Origin: Streptomyces sp. SID13031
GTDB taxonomy: Bacteria > Actinomycetota > Actinomycetes > Propionibacteriales > Kribbellaceae
Length of the DNA stretch: 64,000 nt
Assembly: GCF_010548305.1 (NCBI RefSeq)
Contig: NZ_JAAGLV010000001.1
Coordinates: forward strand, 806,001-870,000
Reading direction: 5' to 3'
Below the pieces are notes generated by a model that was not told the DNA's origin, did no database searches, and saw nothing but the letters and a program-made list of their open reading frames with translations. A program made the translations under genes and the position numbers. Positions 46,401 to 55,267 of the stretch are shown piece by piece (position 1 is the first letter of the stretch; each line of letters begins with the position of its first letter).

Positions 46401-49400
46401 TCAGTAGGAGAACTGTTGGAGTTGGGTGCCGTCGGGGCTGTAGGTCCAGGCTGTGCGGGTGGCTGGGTCTAGTTGGACAGCCTTGTCCTGTACGCCGTGC
46501 AGGAGTAGGCCGCCGCGGTTGGTGACGATCCCGACGTTCAGGGTGCTGATCAGCTTTCCGGTGGTGAGGTCGACGACCGCTACCTGGCTGGTCGCGTTGT
46601 TGTCGGACAGAGTGCCCTGCTGGGAGCCGAAGTAGATGGTGCCTTCGGGAGCCGCGAACGACACCAGGGCGATGTGGTGGATACCGTCCACGGCGAGCGT
46701 GCTCGGTGCGCCCTTGCGCAAGGCGAACCCATCACCGGTGGTCTGGGTCGCTTCGTCGTACGGCGTGAGGGTGGTGGTCGGTGCGATCTTGGTGCTGACC
46801 GAGCCCGCCGCCAGGTTGTAGAGCGTGCCCGCGCCGTCCGAGGCGATGCCATGGCCGCAGGCGGACACCGACTCCACGGTGGTCACAGTCCTGGCATCGA
46901 GGTCCACCTTGGCCGGCGCGACGCCGCCGAGGCAGATGAACGCGGTGGCGATCTTGCCCAGGAACACAGTGCCGGTGGACTGGTCGATGTCCAGCAGGCT
47001 GTAGGTCCCGGCTGGGATCTTGCCGTTGCCGTCAGCAAGGATCGGGGTTCCGACGGTGCCGTCGGCGAGGTCGACCGGGAGTACCGAGTCGGTGTTGCCG
47101 GTGATGGCGCGAACCAGTACTGCGGCCCGGTTGCGCTTGGCATCGACCCTTCCGGCGACGACCCGGTACTCCGAGGCACGTAGTACTGAACTCCCGATCA
47201 ACGTGCCGGTCACGGTGTCCCACGTCTCGACCTGGATGTCGCCACCTGCTCGGGTCGCGTGCCCGAGCAGGACCCGGTGCGACTCCGGAGCTACGCCGAT
47301 CACGTGGTAGTCGGAACCGGCGCCCGGGTCCGACGTGAGTACTGCGCCGTAGGTACCGGTTGCGGTGGAGTAGCGCCGCACCTCCGTGCCACCGGCGATC
47401 GTGCGCAGTGCGGCGATCGAGTCCTTGCCGGCGGCAATGAAGCTCAGCAGCGTGCTGCCGTCGGGGGCCAGGCCGTCATTCACGACCAGGTTGGAGACAG
47501 GTGAGGCCTGGCCGATGACGTGCTGCCGGTTGTCGAGGGCAAGTACCCGAACGCTGTAGGTCGCGGAGGTGGCCAGGCCGACGGACAGTACATTGAGACG
47601 GACGGTGCCCGAGGTGGCGGACAGCGCCTTGGTCGCGATGGACGGGGTGTTCACTCCGTCGTGGTCCAGCGCCGATCCGTTGGCGTTGGTGAACGTGTTC
47701 AGTGAGCCGAAGAGGGTCGGTGCCGGGGCGGAGAACTCGACGATCGCCGACCTCGCGCCAGGGACATCGCGTACGTCGTAGCGCAGCTCGAAGGCAGGGG
47801 CGGTGCGGGTGACCTCGGCTGTGTATCCGTAAACGCCCTTCTTCTGGAGGGCTCCGGCGAGGGTTGGTGCGTCCGGCCGGGTGGCCTCAGAGCCGCCGGC
47901 GATCCGGATCGCGGCGAACTCGCCGTACTTGGTCAAGCTGGGGTTGCCGCCGAAGCCGGACAGGGCGATGCCGATGCCATAGAGGCCGCCGCCGCCCTTG
48001 AAGGCGTCGGCCGGGATGGTGACGGTGCCGGTGGAACTCGTCAGGGTCTGGTGCCAGGCAGCGGAGAAGATCGGGCTGAGGGACGGGTTCCAGTGCCCGA
48101 CCGTGGAGACGACCAGTTCGGGGGCGGTTGCGGTGGTGACACCGGTGAGGTCGTAGGAGACGGTGACCGACTTCCCCGCCTGGGCGGTTGCCGGAGCGAG
48201 CGGGGCGGTGGACTGGACGTAGCGGCCGTCGCTCGGGCCGATAGCCAGGGTGCGGTGGACTGTGGTCTGTGCCTTGCCACCGATCAGCACCTCGAATGTG
48301 AGGTCGACGCTGCGGTCGGTGGTGGAGATCACCGGAAGCCCTGCCGCGGACAGGAGTTGGCGGGGCGTCACCCTGATCGACGGGGTGCCGGAGGAGAAGG
48401 TGCGGTCTTTGCCGACGGTGAGTCTGTACTGCGGCTTGGCGCCCTGCGGCAGTCCGGTGACGTCGGCGGCGAAGGTCACGGGGCCGACCAAGCCCTCGCC
48501 GTTGCCGCCGGAGGCCATGTCACCAAGATCGATCCGGTTCTGGTCGGTGGTTTCCAGGAAGGTGCCGCCGAGGCCGCCGACGGTGACCCGATGGGCGACG
48601 GAGAGCCTCACGATCGAGGGGCGGGAGCTCTTCAGTTTGCCGCCAAGCACCTTCTCGGTCGCGGCGGTCACATCGATCTGTGGTCCGACCTGCAGCTTTC
48701 GGTCGATCTGCGGCGGGGTCTGGACCGCACGGCCGGTCTCCTTCAGCACCTCCCGGACCTGCTGGGGGCTCAGCCGATGACCGGCCAGCCGGCCGGCCTG
48801 GAGCACGACCGCCGCGGCCGCGGCGACCATCGGTGCGGACGCCGAGGTGCCACCGTTGAACACGGGAGTGACGGCCTGCGCGCTGCCGCCTGCGGGATGC
48901 TGGAAGGCGATGATGTTGTCACTGGGGGCGGACAGGTCCAGCCGGCTGCCGAAGCCGGAGGAGAAGGTGCCGAAGCCGCTGATCCGGGTCTCCGCGTAGG
49001 TGCCGGTCTGCGGACCGCTGGAGTTCGCCGGTACTGCGAGGGTGTCGTCCAAGGTGGTTCCACCGGCGGCGATGGCGCCGGAATCGGGCACCTTCGACGG
49101 CGTGGTGGTCAGCGCGACGTCGTCGATCGTGGTGGCGGAGGCAGCGTTCGCGGCCTTGTCGGTGGGGGTGCTGCCACCGTCGGGGCCGACCGCGGCGGGG
49201 GTGTAGAGCCGGGTGCCGTCGTTCGAGGAGATCGACACCACGATGCCGTCCTTCTTGACGATCGAGGCGACCACGGACCGGACGTACGGGTCGTCCTCCA
49301 GGTAGCGGCCCGGGAAGCCGACCGAGTCGGTGCCGAAGCCGAGGCTTGCGGTGATGACGCTGGGCCGCGGCGTCTGGTGGGCGGCGGCCAGCAGCGCGCC

Positions 49401-50591
49401 GGCGATCTGCTTGATCGTCGGTTCCTGCGGGACGACCAGCCGGTAGCCGGCGCCCGGCGCGATCCCGAGCAGGTCGGTGTAGCCGCTGCCGGTGGCGTCC
49501 TCGCGCTGCTGATCGTGGGGTAGCGGGGCCATCACACTGAAGTCGAGGAGCACCTCGCCGAGCCCGGGGTCCTGGTTCTTGGTCGAGCCGGCCGGGTCGA
49601 GCGAACCGTCGGTACCGGCGACGTACGTGGGGATCAGGGGCATCGAGGGCAGATCGAGGTAGCGCCGGCCGTCCTTCAGCACTGTCGTCGGGCCATAGCC
49701 CTTGACGTAGTTGTCCCCGGCATCCGCCATCGACTGGTCGGTGAGGTCGCCGATGGAGACGTTGGTGATGATCTCGCCGGCGCCCGGCTGCTGGCCGTAG
49801 CCCTTCTGGAGGGTGGTGAAGGCACCCATCGCGTTGACGCAACCGGCGTTGAGGAAGGCCTGGGCGGAGTTCGACACGGCGTAGTTCGACGGCACCTCAG
49901 CGGCGCCGGACTCTGCGGGTGCCTTCGGAGCCGGGATCGTGGTCGCGGCACCGGCTGCGGAGGTAGGCAGGGGCTGCGGTCCGGCGTTCATCGTGTTCAC
50001 GTAGCGGTCCGGTTCGGCGTACGCGACTCCGGAGGTGCCTTGGAGGGCACTGGCGACTGCCGTCGAGTCCTTCTCCTGGACGTTGACCACATAGGTCCGC
50101 GACAGGTCAGGTGCGTCGGCGCCTAGTTGGCCGCGAGCCGACTCGGTCAGCGAGCCGGCGTCAGCGGTGGAGAGCGTCGGGAACAGCGGGTGCAGGGAGG
50201 TGGCGCCGACCGCGCGCAGCTTTGCGTCGAGGGCTTTGTCGCTGGTCTGCGGGGCGTGGGCGGCGAGTCGGCCCTGGGCCGGTCCGGAGAGCGCGGGGCC
50301 GGTCACCGAGGTGTCCTGGTTCAGCGTGACGAGTACCTGGCCCGGTACTACGCCCTGACGCTGGGCGGGTGGCGTGGCTGCGCTCTTGGTAGTGCCCTGG
50401 GCGGTGCCGTCCAGCGGAGTTCCGCCGATGGACAGTTGACTGGAAGCGCTGAGTGCGGCGGGGGCGTTGGTGGAGGTGACGGAGGGCAACGGGGTGGCGG
50501 ATGCGGTGCCGGAGACGACGGTGGCGGTCAGGGTCGCCAGGGTGAGAACCGCGGCGCCGTACCGTCTGTACTGGAGATGAGCGGGGAGCAT
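46401..50591 (-). CDS. Very large secreted sedolisin-like serine protease
   Basis: 1396 residues from MLPAHLQYRRYG, with a signal peptide ending near SGTASA and an N-terminal pro-region. The protease domain (about 270-620) ends in GGTSASAPMVAAAAAV with Ser583. The usual subtilase His motif is missing; instead GLGEVLLDFSVMAPL supplies Glu346 and Asp350, spaced E-x3-D as in S53 sedolisins, and SSNDG supplies Asp458 for the oxyanion hole. The S53 spacing pattern is matched. The C-terminal 750 residues contain beta-sandwich domains and a YVTN/propeller-like end (LISTLNVGI, YSPDGTQLQQF). Probably an extracellular carboxyl-type serine endopeptidase. It is divergent from a TrmB/LuxR-type regulator. 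Confidence 0.88.
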   Translation of the reverse strand: MLPAHLQYRRYGAAVLTLATLTATVVSGTASATPLPSVTSTNAPAALSASSQLSIGGTPLDGTAQGTTKSAATPPAQRQGVVPGQVLVTLNQDTSVTGPALSGPAQGRLAAHAPQTSDKALDAKLRAVGATSLHPLFPTLSTADAGSLTESARGQLGADAPDLSRTYVVNVQEKDSTAVASALQGTSGVAYAEPDRYVNTMNAGPQPLPTSAAGAATTIPAPKAPAESGAAEVPSNYAVSNSAQAFLNAGCVNAMGAFTTLQKGYGQQPGAGEIITNVSIGDLTDQSMADAGDNYVKGYGPTTVLKDGRRYLDLPSMPLIPTYVAGTDGSLDPAGSTKNQDPGLGEVLLDFSVMAPLPHDQQREDATGSGYTDLLGIAPGAGYRLVVPQEPTIKQIAGALLAAAHQTPRPSVITASLGFGTDSVGFPGRYLEDDPYVRSVVASIVKKDGIVVSISSNDGTRLYTPAAVGPDGGSTPTDKAANAASATTIDDVALTTTPSKVPDSGAIAAGGTTLDDTLAVPANSSGPQTGTYAETRISGFGTFSSGFGSRLDLSAPSDNIIAFQHPAGGSAQAVTPVFNGGTSASAPMVAAAAAVVLQAGRLAGHRLSPQQVREVLKETGRAVQTPPQIDRKLQVGPQIDVTAATEKVLGGKLKSSRPSIVRLSVAHRVTVGGLGGTFLETTDQNRIDLGDMASGGNGEGLVGPVTFAADVTGLPQGAKPQYRLTVGKDRTFSSGTPSIRVTPRQLLSAAGLPVISTTDRSVDLTFEVLIGGKAQTTVHRTLAIGPSDGRYVQSTAPLAPATAQAGKSVTVSYDLTGVTTATAPELVVSTVGHWNPSLSPIFSAAWHQTLTSSTGTVTIPADAFKGGGGLYGIGIALSGFGGNPSLTKYGEFAAIRIAGGSEATRPDAPTLAGALQKKGVYGYTAEVTRTAPAFELRYDVRDVPGARSAIVEFSAPAPTLFGSLNTFTNANGSALDHDGVNTPSIATKALSATSGTVRLNVLSVGLATSATYSVRVLALDNRQHVIGQASPVSNLVVNDGLAPDGSTLLSFIAAGKDSIAALRTIAGGTEVRRYSTATGTYGAVLTSDPGAGSDYHVIGVAPESHRVLLGHATRAGGDIQVETWDTVTGTLIGSSVLRASEYRVVAGRVDAKRNRAAVLVRAITGNTDSVLPVDLADGTVGTPILADGNGKIPAGTYSLLDIDQSTGTVFLGKIATAFICLGGVAPAKVDLDARTVTTVESVSACGHGIASDGAGTLYNLAAGSVSTKIAPTTTLTPYDEATQTTGDGFALRKGAPSTLAVDGIHHIALVSFAAPEGTIYFGSQQGTLSDNNATSQVAVVDLTTGKLISTLNVGIVTNRGGLLLHGVQDKAVQLDPATRTAWTYSPDGTQLQQFSY

Positions 50592-50798
50592 TGGCAGGCC
50601 CTTCAGGCATGACGGAGCGGGCAGGACACAGCAGGAGGCCAGTTGAAGCGAACTGGTAGGTGAGGCGGGCGTGGACAGGGCGGGTGCTCCGCCTCTCACA
50701 GATGGAGAATGTCAACGCAGACATCAACGGCACAAGGAATGTTGGTGGCTGAAGTACGCCGGGTGGCGGAGAGTCGCCACCGGCACGGCGGAGGATTC

Positions 50799-51776
50799 AT
50801 GAAACTGAACGTGCTGGGACTCACGGACGAAACAGAGCGCGTGTATACCGCTTTAGTCGGGCAACCGCAGTGCACCGCCTCCGAGCTGGCCGTGACCTGC
50901 GGACTGACCGCGGCGACTGCCGGGCGGCTCTTGTCCGCTCTGGTCAGGGATGGCCTCGCCACCCGCACCGCTGGACGGCCCCCGCGCTTCTCCGGCACCG
51001 TCCCCGACGTCGCGGTCGCTGCCCTGATCGATGAGCAGCAACATCGCCTGGACGAAGCGCGTTCCCTGGTCCACCGATTGATGGAGAGCTACCGGGAGGC
51101 GGCCCGGATCACGCATCCGGAGATGGCGGTCGAGTTACTCACCGACCGCGACGACATCAGCTCGGCGGTGAGCCGGATGACGGCTGACGCCCGCCGCGAA
51201 GTCCGTGCGTTCGACCGGCCGCCGTACGTCGACCGGCCGGGCGTCAACCTCGACCTGCAGATCCAGCGACAGCGCAGCGGCGTGAGCCACCGCGTGATCT
51301 ACAGCCAGGAAGCGGTGGCCTGGCCGGGCCGGATGACCTCCGACATCGGACCCAGCATCAGGGCGGGGGAGAAGGCCCGGGTACGACCTGAGCTGCCGCT
51401 GAAGCTGGTGATCAGCGACAACCAGGTGGCCATCATCCCCTTCAGCCTCGCGGCCGGCGGCCAGTCGGCGGCCTACCTCATCCACCAGTCGCCGATGCTC
51501 GTCGCGCTCGAGTCCCTCTTCGAAGGCGAATGGGAGCGCGCGGTCGCACTGGCGGATGCCGGGCCACAGGCCGGCGACAACGGGACGCAGCCGGACGATG
51601 ACACCCACTGCCTCCTGGAACTGCTCGCCGCCGGCCTCACCGATGCGGCCATCGCCCGCTCACAAGGCTGGAGCGAACGGACCACGCAACGACGGATCCA
51701 TCGTCTGATGCATGAGCTCGGCGCCTCGACCCGCTTCCAAGCCAGCCTCACCGCGGCCCGCCGCGGCTGGCTATGA
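50799..51776 (+). CDS. TrmB/LuxR-type transcriptional regulator
   Basis: 325 residues from ATG 50799 (GGAGG seven bases upstream). The N-terminal part (about 1-70) is a TrmB-type winged helix (VYTALVGQPQCTASELAVTCGLTAATAGRLLSALVRDGL), the middle (DRDDISSAVSRMTADARREVRAFDRPPYV) is the region seen in actinobacterial helix-turn-helix regulators, and the C-terminal 60 residues are a LuxR/GerE helix-turn-helix (CLLELLAAGLTDAAIARSQGWSERTTQRRIHRLMHELG). It is divergent from the giant sedolisin-like protease, which it may control. The ligand is not known. Confidence 0.9.
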   Translation: MKLNVLGLTDETERVYTALVGQPQCTASELAVTCGLTAATAGRLLSALVRDGLATRTAGRPPRFSGTVPDVAVAALIDEQQHRLDEARSLVHRLMESYREAARITHPEMAVELLTDRDDISSAVSRMTADARREVRAFDRPPYVDRPGVNLDLQIQRQRSGVSHRVIYSQEAVAWPGRMTSDIGPSIRAGEKARVRPELPLKLVISDNQVAIIPFSLAAGGQSAAYLIHQSPMLVALESLFEGEWERAVALADAGPQAGDNGTQPDDDTHCLLELLAAGLTDAAIARSQGWSERTTQRRIHRLMHELGASTRFQASLTAARRGWL

Positions 51777-51810
51777 CCTGGAGGATCGCCAGCAGCTTGC
51801 CCAATCCTGC

Positions 51811-52698
51811 CTACTTGGCGAGTGCTGGGCGGCGGACCGGCGTCAGATGCAGGGCTTCGCGGAGGTGGGGGAGTAGGGCGAGGAGGCGTGGCGGTGGGGT
51901 GGTTCCCGTGACCATGCTCAGGGTGAGGCGGTAGCGGAAGGGGGCGGGCACCAGTTGCTCGCCTGGGCGGAGTTCGTGTGAGAGCGCGCTCCGGGGGACC
52001 AGGGCGAGTTGTGAGCGGCGGCGGGCCATCGCGACAGTGGTGGCGAGGGTGATGCCGCGACGGGCGTTGGCGCCGTGGGCGATCAGGCGGGCGCGGATCT
52101 CGTCGGCGCCGAGATCGTAGGTGGAGAACGGGAGATCGCGCTCTCTGAGCGGGTACTTTCCGGTACCGGGCGGGGCCACCCCGGCCGGCACGAACAGGAC
52201 GAGTTCGTCGCGGCCGACCGGGCGGGCGACGGCGCCACGCGGGAGCACCATCTGGTCCGCGATCGCGATGAACGCGGCGTCCATGGTGCCCTCGGCAACG
52301 AGTCCGACCAGGTACCGGCCGTGGTCGACGAACTGGGCGAGTTCGACGTCGGGGAGCTCGGCGTCGAGGACCGGAAAGAGGATGGGCGCCAGGCTGGCGA
52401 AGGTGCCGATGGATAGCTGCTGGCCGGCGACGGCGGCGCGGGTGGCGTCGTACACCTCCTCGAGGTGGCCGAGGATGTGCTCGGCGCGCCGGGCGAGCTC
52501 CTGGCCGGCGGGAGTCGGCCGGGCGCCACGGGTGTCGCGGCTGAAGAGTTCGGTGCCGCAGCTGCGTTCGATCCGGGCCAGGCGCTGGGAGGCGGAGGGC
52601 TGGGAGATCCGTAGTTCCCGGGCGGCGGTGCCGACCGAGCCGGTTCTGCTGATCGCCAGGACGAGTTGGAGATCCTCGATCGACGGTAATGAGGCCAT
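51811..52698 (-). CDS. LysR family transcriptional regulator
   Basis: 295 residues. HTH in the first 60 residues (IEDLQLVLAISRTGSVGTAARELRISQPSASQRLARIERSCGTELFSRD) and a C-terminal substrate-binding domain. It is divergent from an MFS gene with 73 bp between starts, so it probably regulates that transporter. The effector is unknown. Confidence 0.92.
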   Translation of the reverse strand: MASLPSIEDLQLVLAISRTGSVGTAARELRISQPSASQRLARIERSCGTELFSRDTRGARPTPAGQELARRAEHILGHLEEVYDATRAAVAGQQLSIGTFASLAPILFPVLDAELPDVELAQFVDHGRYLVGLVAEGTMDAAFIAIADQMVLPRGAVARPVGRDELVLFVPAGVAPPGTGKYPLRERDLPFSTYDLGADEIRARLIAHGANARRGITLATTVAMARRRSQLALVPRSALSHELRPGEQLVPAPFRYRLTLSMVTGTTPPPRLLALLPHLREALHLTPVRRPALAK

Positions 52699-52771
52699 AG
52701 GCCCAGCCTATGACTAGCCGCTGGTTGCTGCTGGCTACCAGTGGTGGCGCGACGAGACGACGATCGAGGGT

Positions 52772-54058
52772 GTGAAAGCTCGTCGGGATGCGCTGTTTCT
52801 GTTGGCCGGCAGTGGTTCTGCGGATCTGGCGTTCAGGTTCGCGCAGGTGGCGTTGCCGTTGGTGGTGTTGCAGGAGACCGGGTCGGTTGCAGCGACCGGG
52901 CTGGCCGGTGGTTGCGCGGGGATCCCAGTCGTGTTGTCGCCGTGGTGGGCACGGCGGGCGCGGCAGTGGATCGATTCGGGGAACCGGCTGGCGATGCTGG
53001 CTGTCGTCCAGGCGGTGGCGCTGGCGATGGTTCCAGCGGCCTCAGCGCTTGGGATGTTGCACGCCGGCGTACTGATCGCGAGTGGGCTGCTGCTGGGGTG
53101 TGGGGACGCGTTGTCGAGCCCTGGGCGGAGTGCGCTGCTGGCTGACACCGGCGACCGTTGGGACCGCGAGTCGGTGCAGCTCGATGGAGCGGGTGCGAGG
53201 CGGGATCACGCGGTGGTGTTGCTGACGTGGCAGGACGGGGTTCGGCGGGTCGGGATGGTGGTCGGGTCGCCTGCCGGGGCGGTGGCGGTGGCGGCGGGTT
53301 TCACCGATGAGTTGTTGTGGGTGGAGGCGGTCGTAGTACTGGCGGCCGGTCTGCTGGCGATCGGGATCGTGGGGGAGCGCTCTCCAGAGGCAGCCGCGGT
53401 GCCGTCGATCCGCGCCAGTCTGGTGGGGCGGCCCGACGTCCTCTACGGGTGGATCGCGCGGGGGACGGGATCGCTGACCTGGTTCGCGTTTCCGCTGGGG
53501 TTGTCGGTGCTCGGTGCCGAGCGGGGGCAGCCGGGGGTGTACCTCGCGGCCGGGATGTCGGGCTACGGGCTCGGATCGTTGGTTGGCACGATCGCGTCCA
53601 TGGCGGTCGTCCGCCGGGTCTCTGCGGCGCCGTTGGCAGGGCTCTCCTGGACGCTGATGGGGCTTTGCTGGATCGGGATGGGGATCTGGACGACGCCGGT
53701 CGCGATCGCCGCCCTGGCCGCGTTCTCCGGTATGACGCTGGTGCTGGGGATCGCGGCGATCTCGGCGGTCATCACGAGATCGTCGGTGGGAGCCGAGCGG
53801 CGCGCGTTGCTCTCGGGTCAGAGCGTGGTCGTGAACGCGGGGAGCGCGGCCGGTCTGCTGGTCGGAGGACCGGTGATCGCGATGGCCGGCGCCGAGCACA
53901 CGCTGATCGGCTCAGGCGCGCTGACAGCGTCAGTGGCTCTCGGCGTACTGGCGGCGCGGACCAGCCTCGGCGCGTGCACTGTGACGTCGAACACAACCAT
54001 GCGGTGTACGTCGAACCGAGCGTCTGGGTCAGGCGCGACCTCTGAGCGCGACCGCTAG
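52772..54058 (+). CDS. MFS transporter
   Basis: 428 residues from GTG 52772, with about 11-12 hydrophobic segments. The first helices read FRFAQVALPLVVLQETGSVAATGLAGG and the cytoplasmic loop is SPWWARRARQW. It resembles MFS proteins of the macrolide efflux (MefA-like) type, which lack the strong DRxGRR motif. The C-terminal tail is short and polar. Control by the divergent LysR regulator is likely. Its stop overlaps the stop of the small DUF5703 gene on the other strand. Confidence 0.85.
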   Translation: MKARRDALFLLAGSGSADLAFRFAQVALPLVVLQETGSVAATGLAGGCAGIPVVLSPWWARRARQWIDSGNRLAMLAVVQAVALAMVPAASALGMLHAGVLIASGLLLGCGDALSSPGRSALLADTGDRWDRESVQLDGAGARRDHAVVLLTWQDGVRRVGMVVGSPAGAVAVAAGFTDELLWVEAVVVLAAGLLAIGIVGERSPEAAAVPSIRASLVGRPDVLYGWIARGTGSLTWFAFPLGLSVLGAERGQPGVYLAAGMSGYGLGSLVGTIASMAVVRRVSAAPLAGLSWTLMGLCWIGMGIWTTPVAIAALAAFSGMTLVLGIAAISAVITRSSVGAERRALLSGQSVVVNAGSAAGLLVGGPVIAMAGAEHTLIGSGALTASVALGVLAARTSLGACTVTSNTTMRCTSNRASGSGATSERDR

Positions 54059-54240
54059 AACGTCCGCATCACCTTGATGACGCGGCGGCGGAGCCAGACC
54101 CGGCGGGTGCCGTCGGGATAGCGCCTCAGCCGCGCGAGCTCCCAACCGCCGTACTCGGCGTGCTCCGTGAGCAGCCGCCGCACAGCCCCGCGCGTCTCCG
54201 TCCTCGACACCTCGAACTGCTGCAACTCGTATTCGGCCAT
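54055..54240 (-). CDS. DUF5703 family protein
   Basis: 61 residues from MAEYELQQFEVSRTETRGAV, with the conserved ARLRRYPDGTRRVWLRRRVIK. DUF5703 proteins are very small actinobacterial proteins of unknown function. It lies 34 bp after the aldo/keto reductase in the same direction. Confidence 0.85.
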   Translation of the reverse strand: MAEYELQQFEVSRTETRGAVRRLLTEHAEYGGWELARLRRYPDGTRRVWLRRRVIKVMRTF

Positions 54241-54274
54241 CCGCACCTCCGAACTTTCCGGAACAAGCACTACC

Positions 54275-55216
54275 TCACGAAACATCCTCCAGCGCCGCCA
54301 CGATGGCCGGCGGCAGGGTGAGTTCCTCCACGCCCAGTACCGACTTCAGCTGCATCGCCGTCCGGGCTCCGACGATCGCCGCGGTCACCCCGGGCCGGTC
54401 CCTGACCCAGGTGAGCGCCACCTCGAGCGGGGTCCAGCCCAGTCCGTCTGCGGCACGGGCGACCGCTTCCACGATGCCCGAACCTCGCCCGTCGAGATAG
54501 GGGTCGACGAATCTGGACAGATGCTGAGACGCCGCGCGCGAGTCAGCGGGAATGCCGGTCCGGTACTTCCCAGTCAACACACCCCGCCCAAGCGGCGACC
54601 AGGCCAGTACTCCGATGCCGAGCCCACCGGCAGCCCGGATCGCATCCGCCTCGGCGTCTCGGGCGAGCAGCGAGTACTCGACCTGGTTCGACACTGGCAC
54701 CGCGCGCCCCGGCCACGCCTGCTGCCAGGTGACCGCCCGAGCGGACTTCCAGCCGGCGTAGTTGGAGACGCCGACATACCGGACCTTGCCCGAGTTCACC
54801 GCGTGGTCGAGCGCCGACAGCGTCTCCTCGAGCGGCACGTCGTCGGACCAGGTGTGGAGCTGCCAGAGGTCGATGTGATCGACGTTCAGCCGCCGTAGCG
54901 ACCCCTCCAGATCGCGCAGCAACGCGCCGCGCGAGGTGTCCGTGATCCGCTCGCCGCGCCGGACGCTGAAGCCGGCCTTGGTCGCGATCACCAGGTCGTC
55001 GCGGTCGACCACGTCGCCGAGCAGCGACCCGATCAGCCGCTCGCTGTCGCCGTCGCCGTACGCCGCCGCGGTGTCGACCAGGGTGCCACCGGCGGCCACG
55101 AAAGCGGCCAACTGCTCCCGGGCCTCGTGCTCGTCGGTGTCGCGCCCCCAGGACATGGTGCCCAGGCCGAGCCTGCTCACCGTGAGGCCACTGTGACCGA
55201 GATAGCGCTGCTGCAT
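54275..55216 (-). CDS. Aldo/keto reductase
   Basis: 313 residues of the AKR superfamily. Catalytic tetrad residues are visible: Asp in LVDTAAAYGDGDSERLIG (Asp and Tyr), Lys in LVIATKAGF, and His in VDHIDLWQLHTW. NADPH-binding segments GVLAWSPLGRGVLTGKYR and the late IVGARTAMQLKSVL are present. It reduces aldehydes or sugars; the substrate is not known. It is divergent from the LLM oxidoreductase gene. Confidence 0.93.
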   Translation of the reverse strand: MQQRYLGHSGLTVSRLGLGTMSWGRDTDEHEAREQLAAFVAAGGTLVDTAAAYGDGDSERLIGSLLGDVVDRDDLVIATKAGFSVRRGERITDTSRGALLRDLEGSLRRLNVDHIDLWQLHTWSDDVPLEETLSALDHAVNSGKVRYVGVSNYAGWKSARAVTWQQAWPGRAVPVSNQVEYSLLARDAEADAIRAAGGLGIGVLAWSPLGRGVLTGKYRTGIPADSRAASQHLSRFVDPYLDGRGSGIVEAVARAADGLGWTPLEVALTWVRDRPGVTAAIVGARTAMQLKSVLGVEELTLPPAIVAALEDVS

Positions 55217-55267
55217 GTGCCGAGCCTATTGCGGGTCACCGACAAGGGCTCGTTAGGCTCGCCTGTC

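Noticed and set aside
48051..49523. 490-codon plus-strand frame opposite the giant protease
   Set aside because: Gly/Arg/Val-rich shadow of the protease gene, with no domain and no ribosome site; the minus-strand protein has clear protease motifs.
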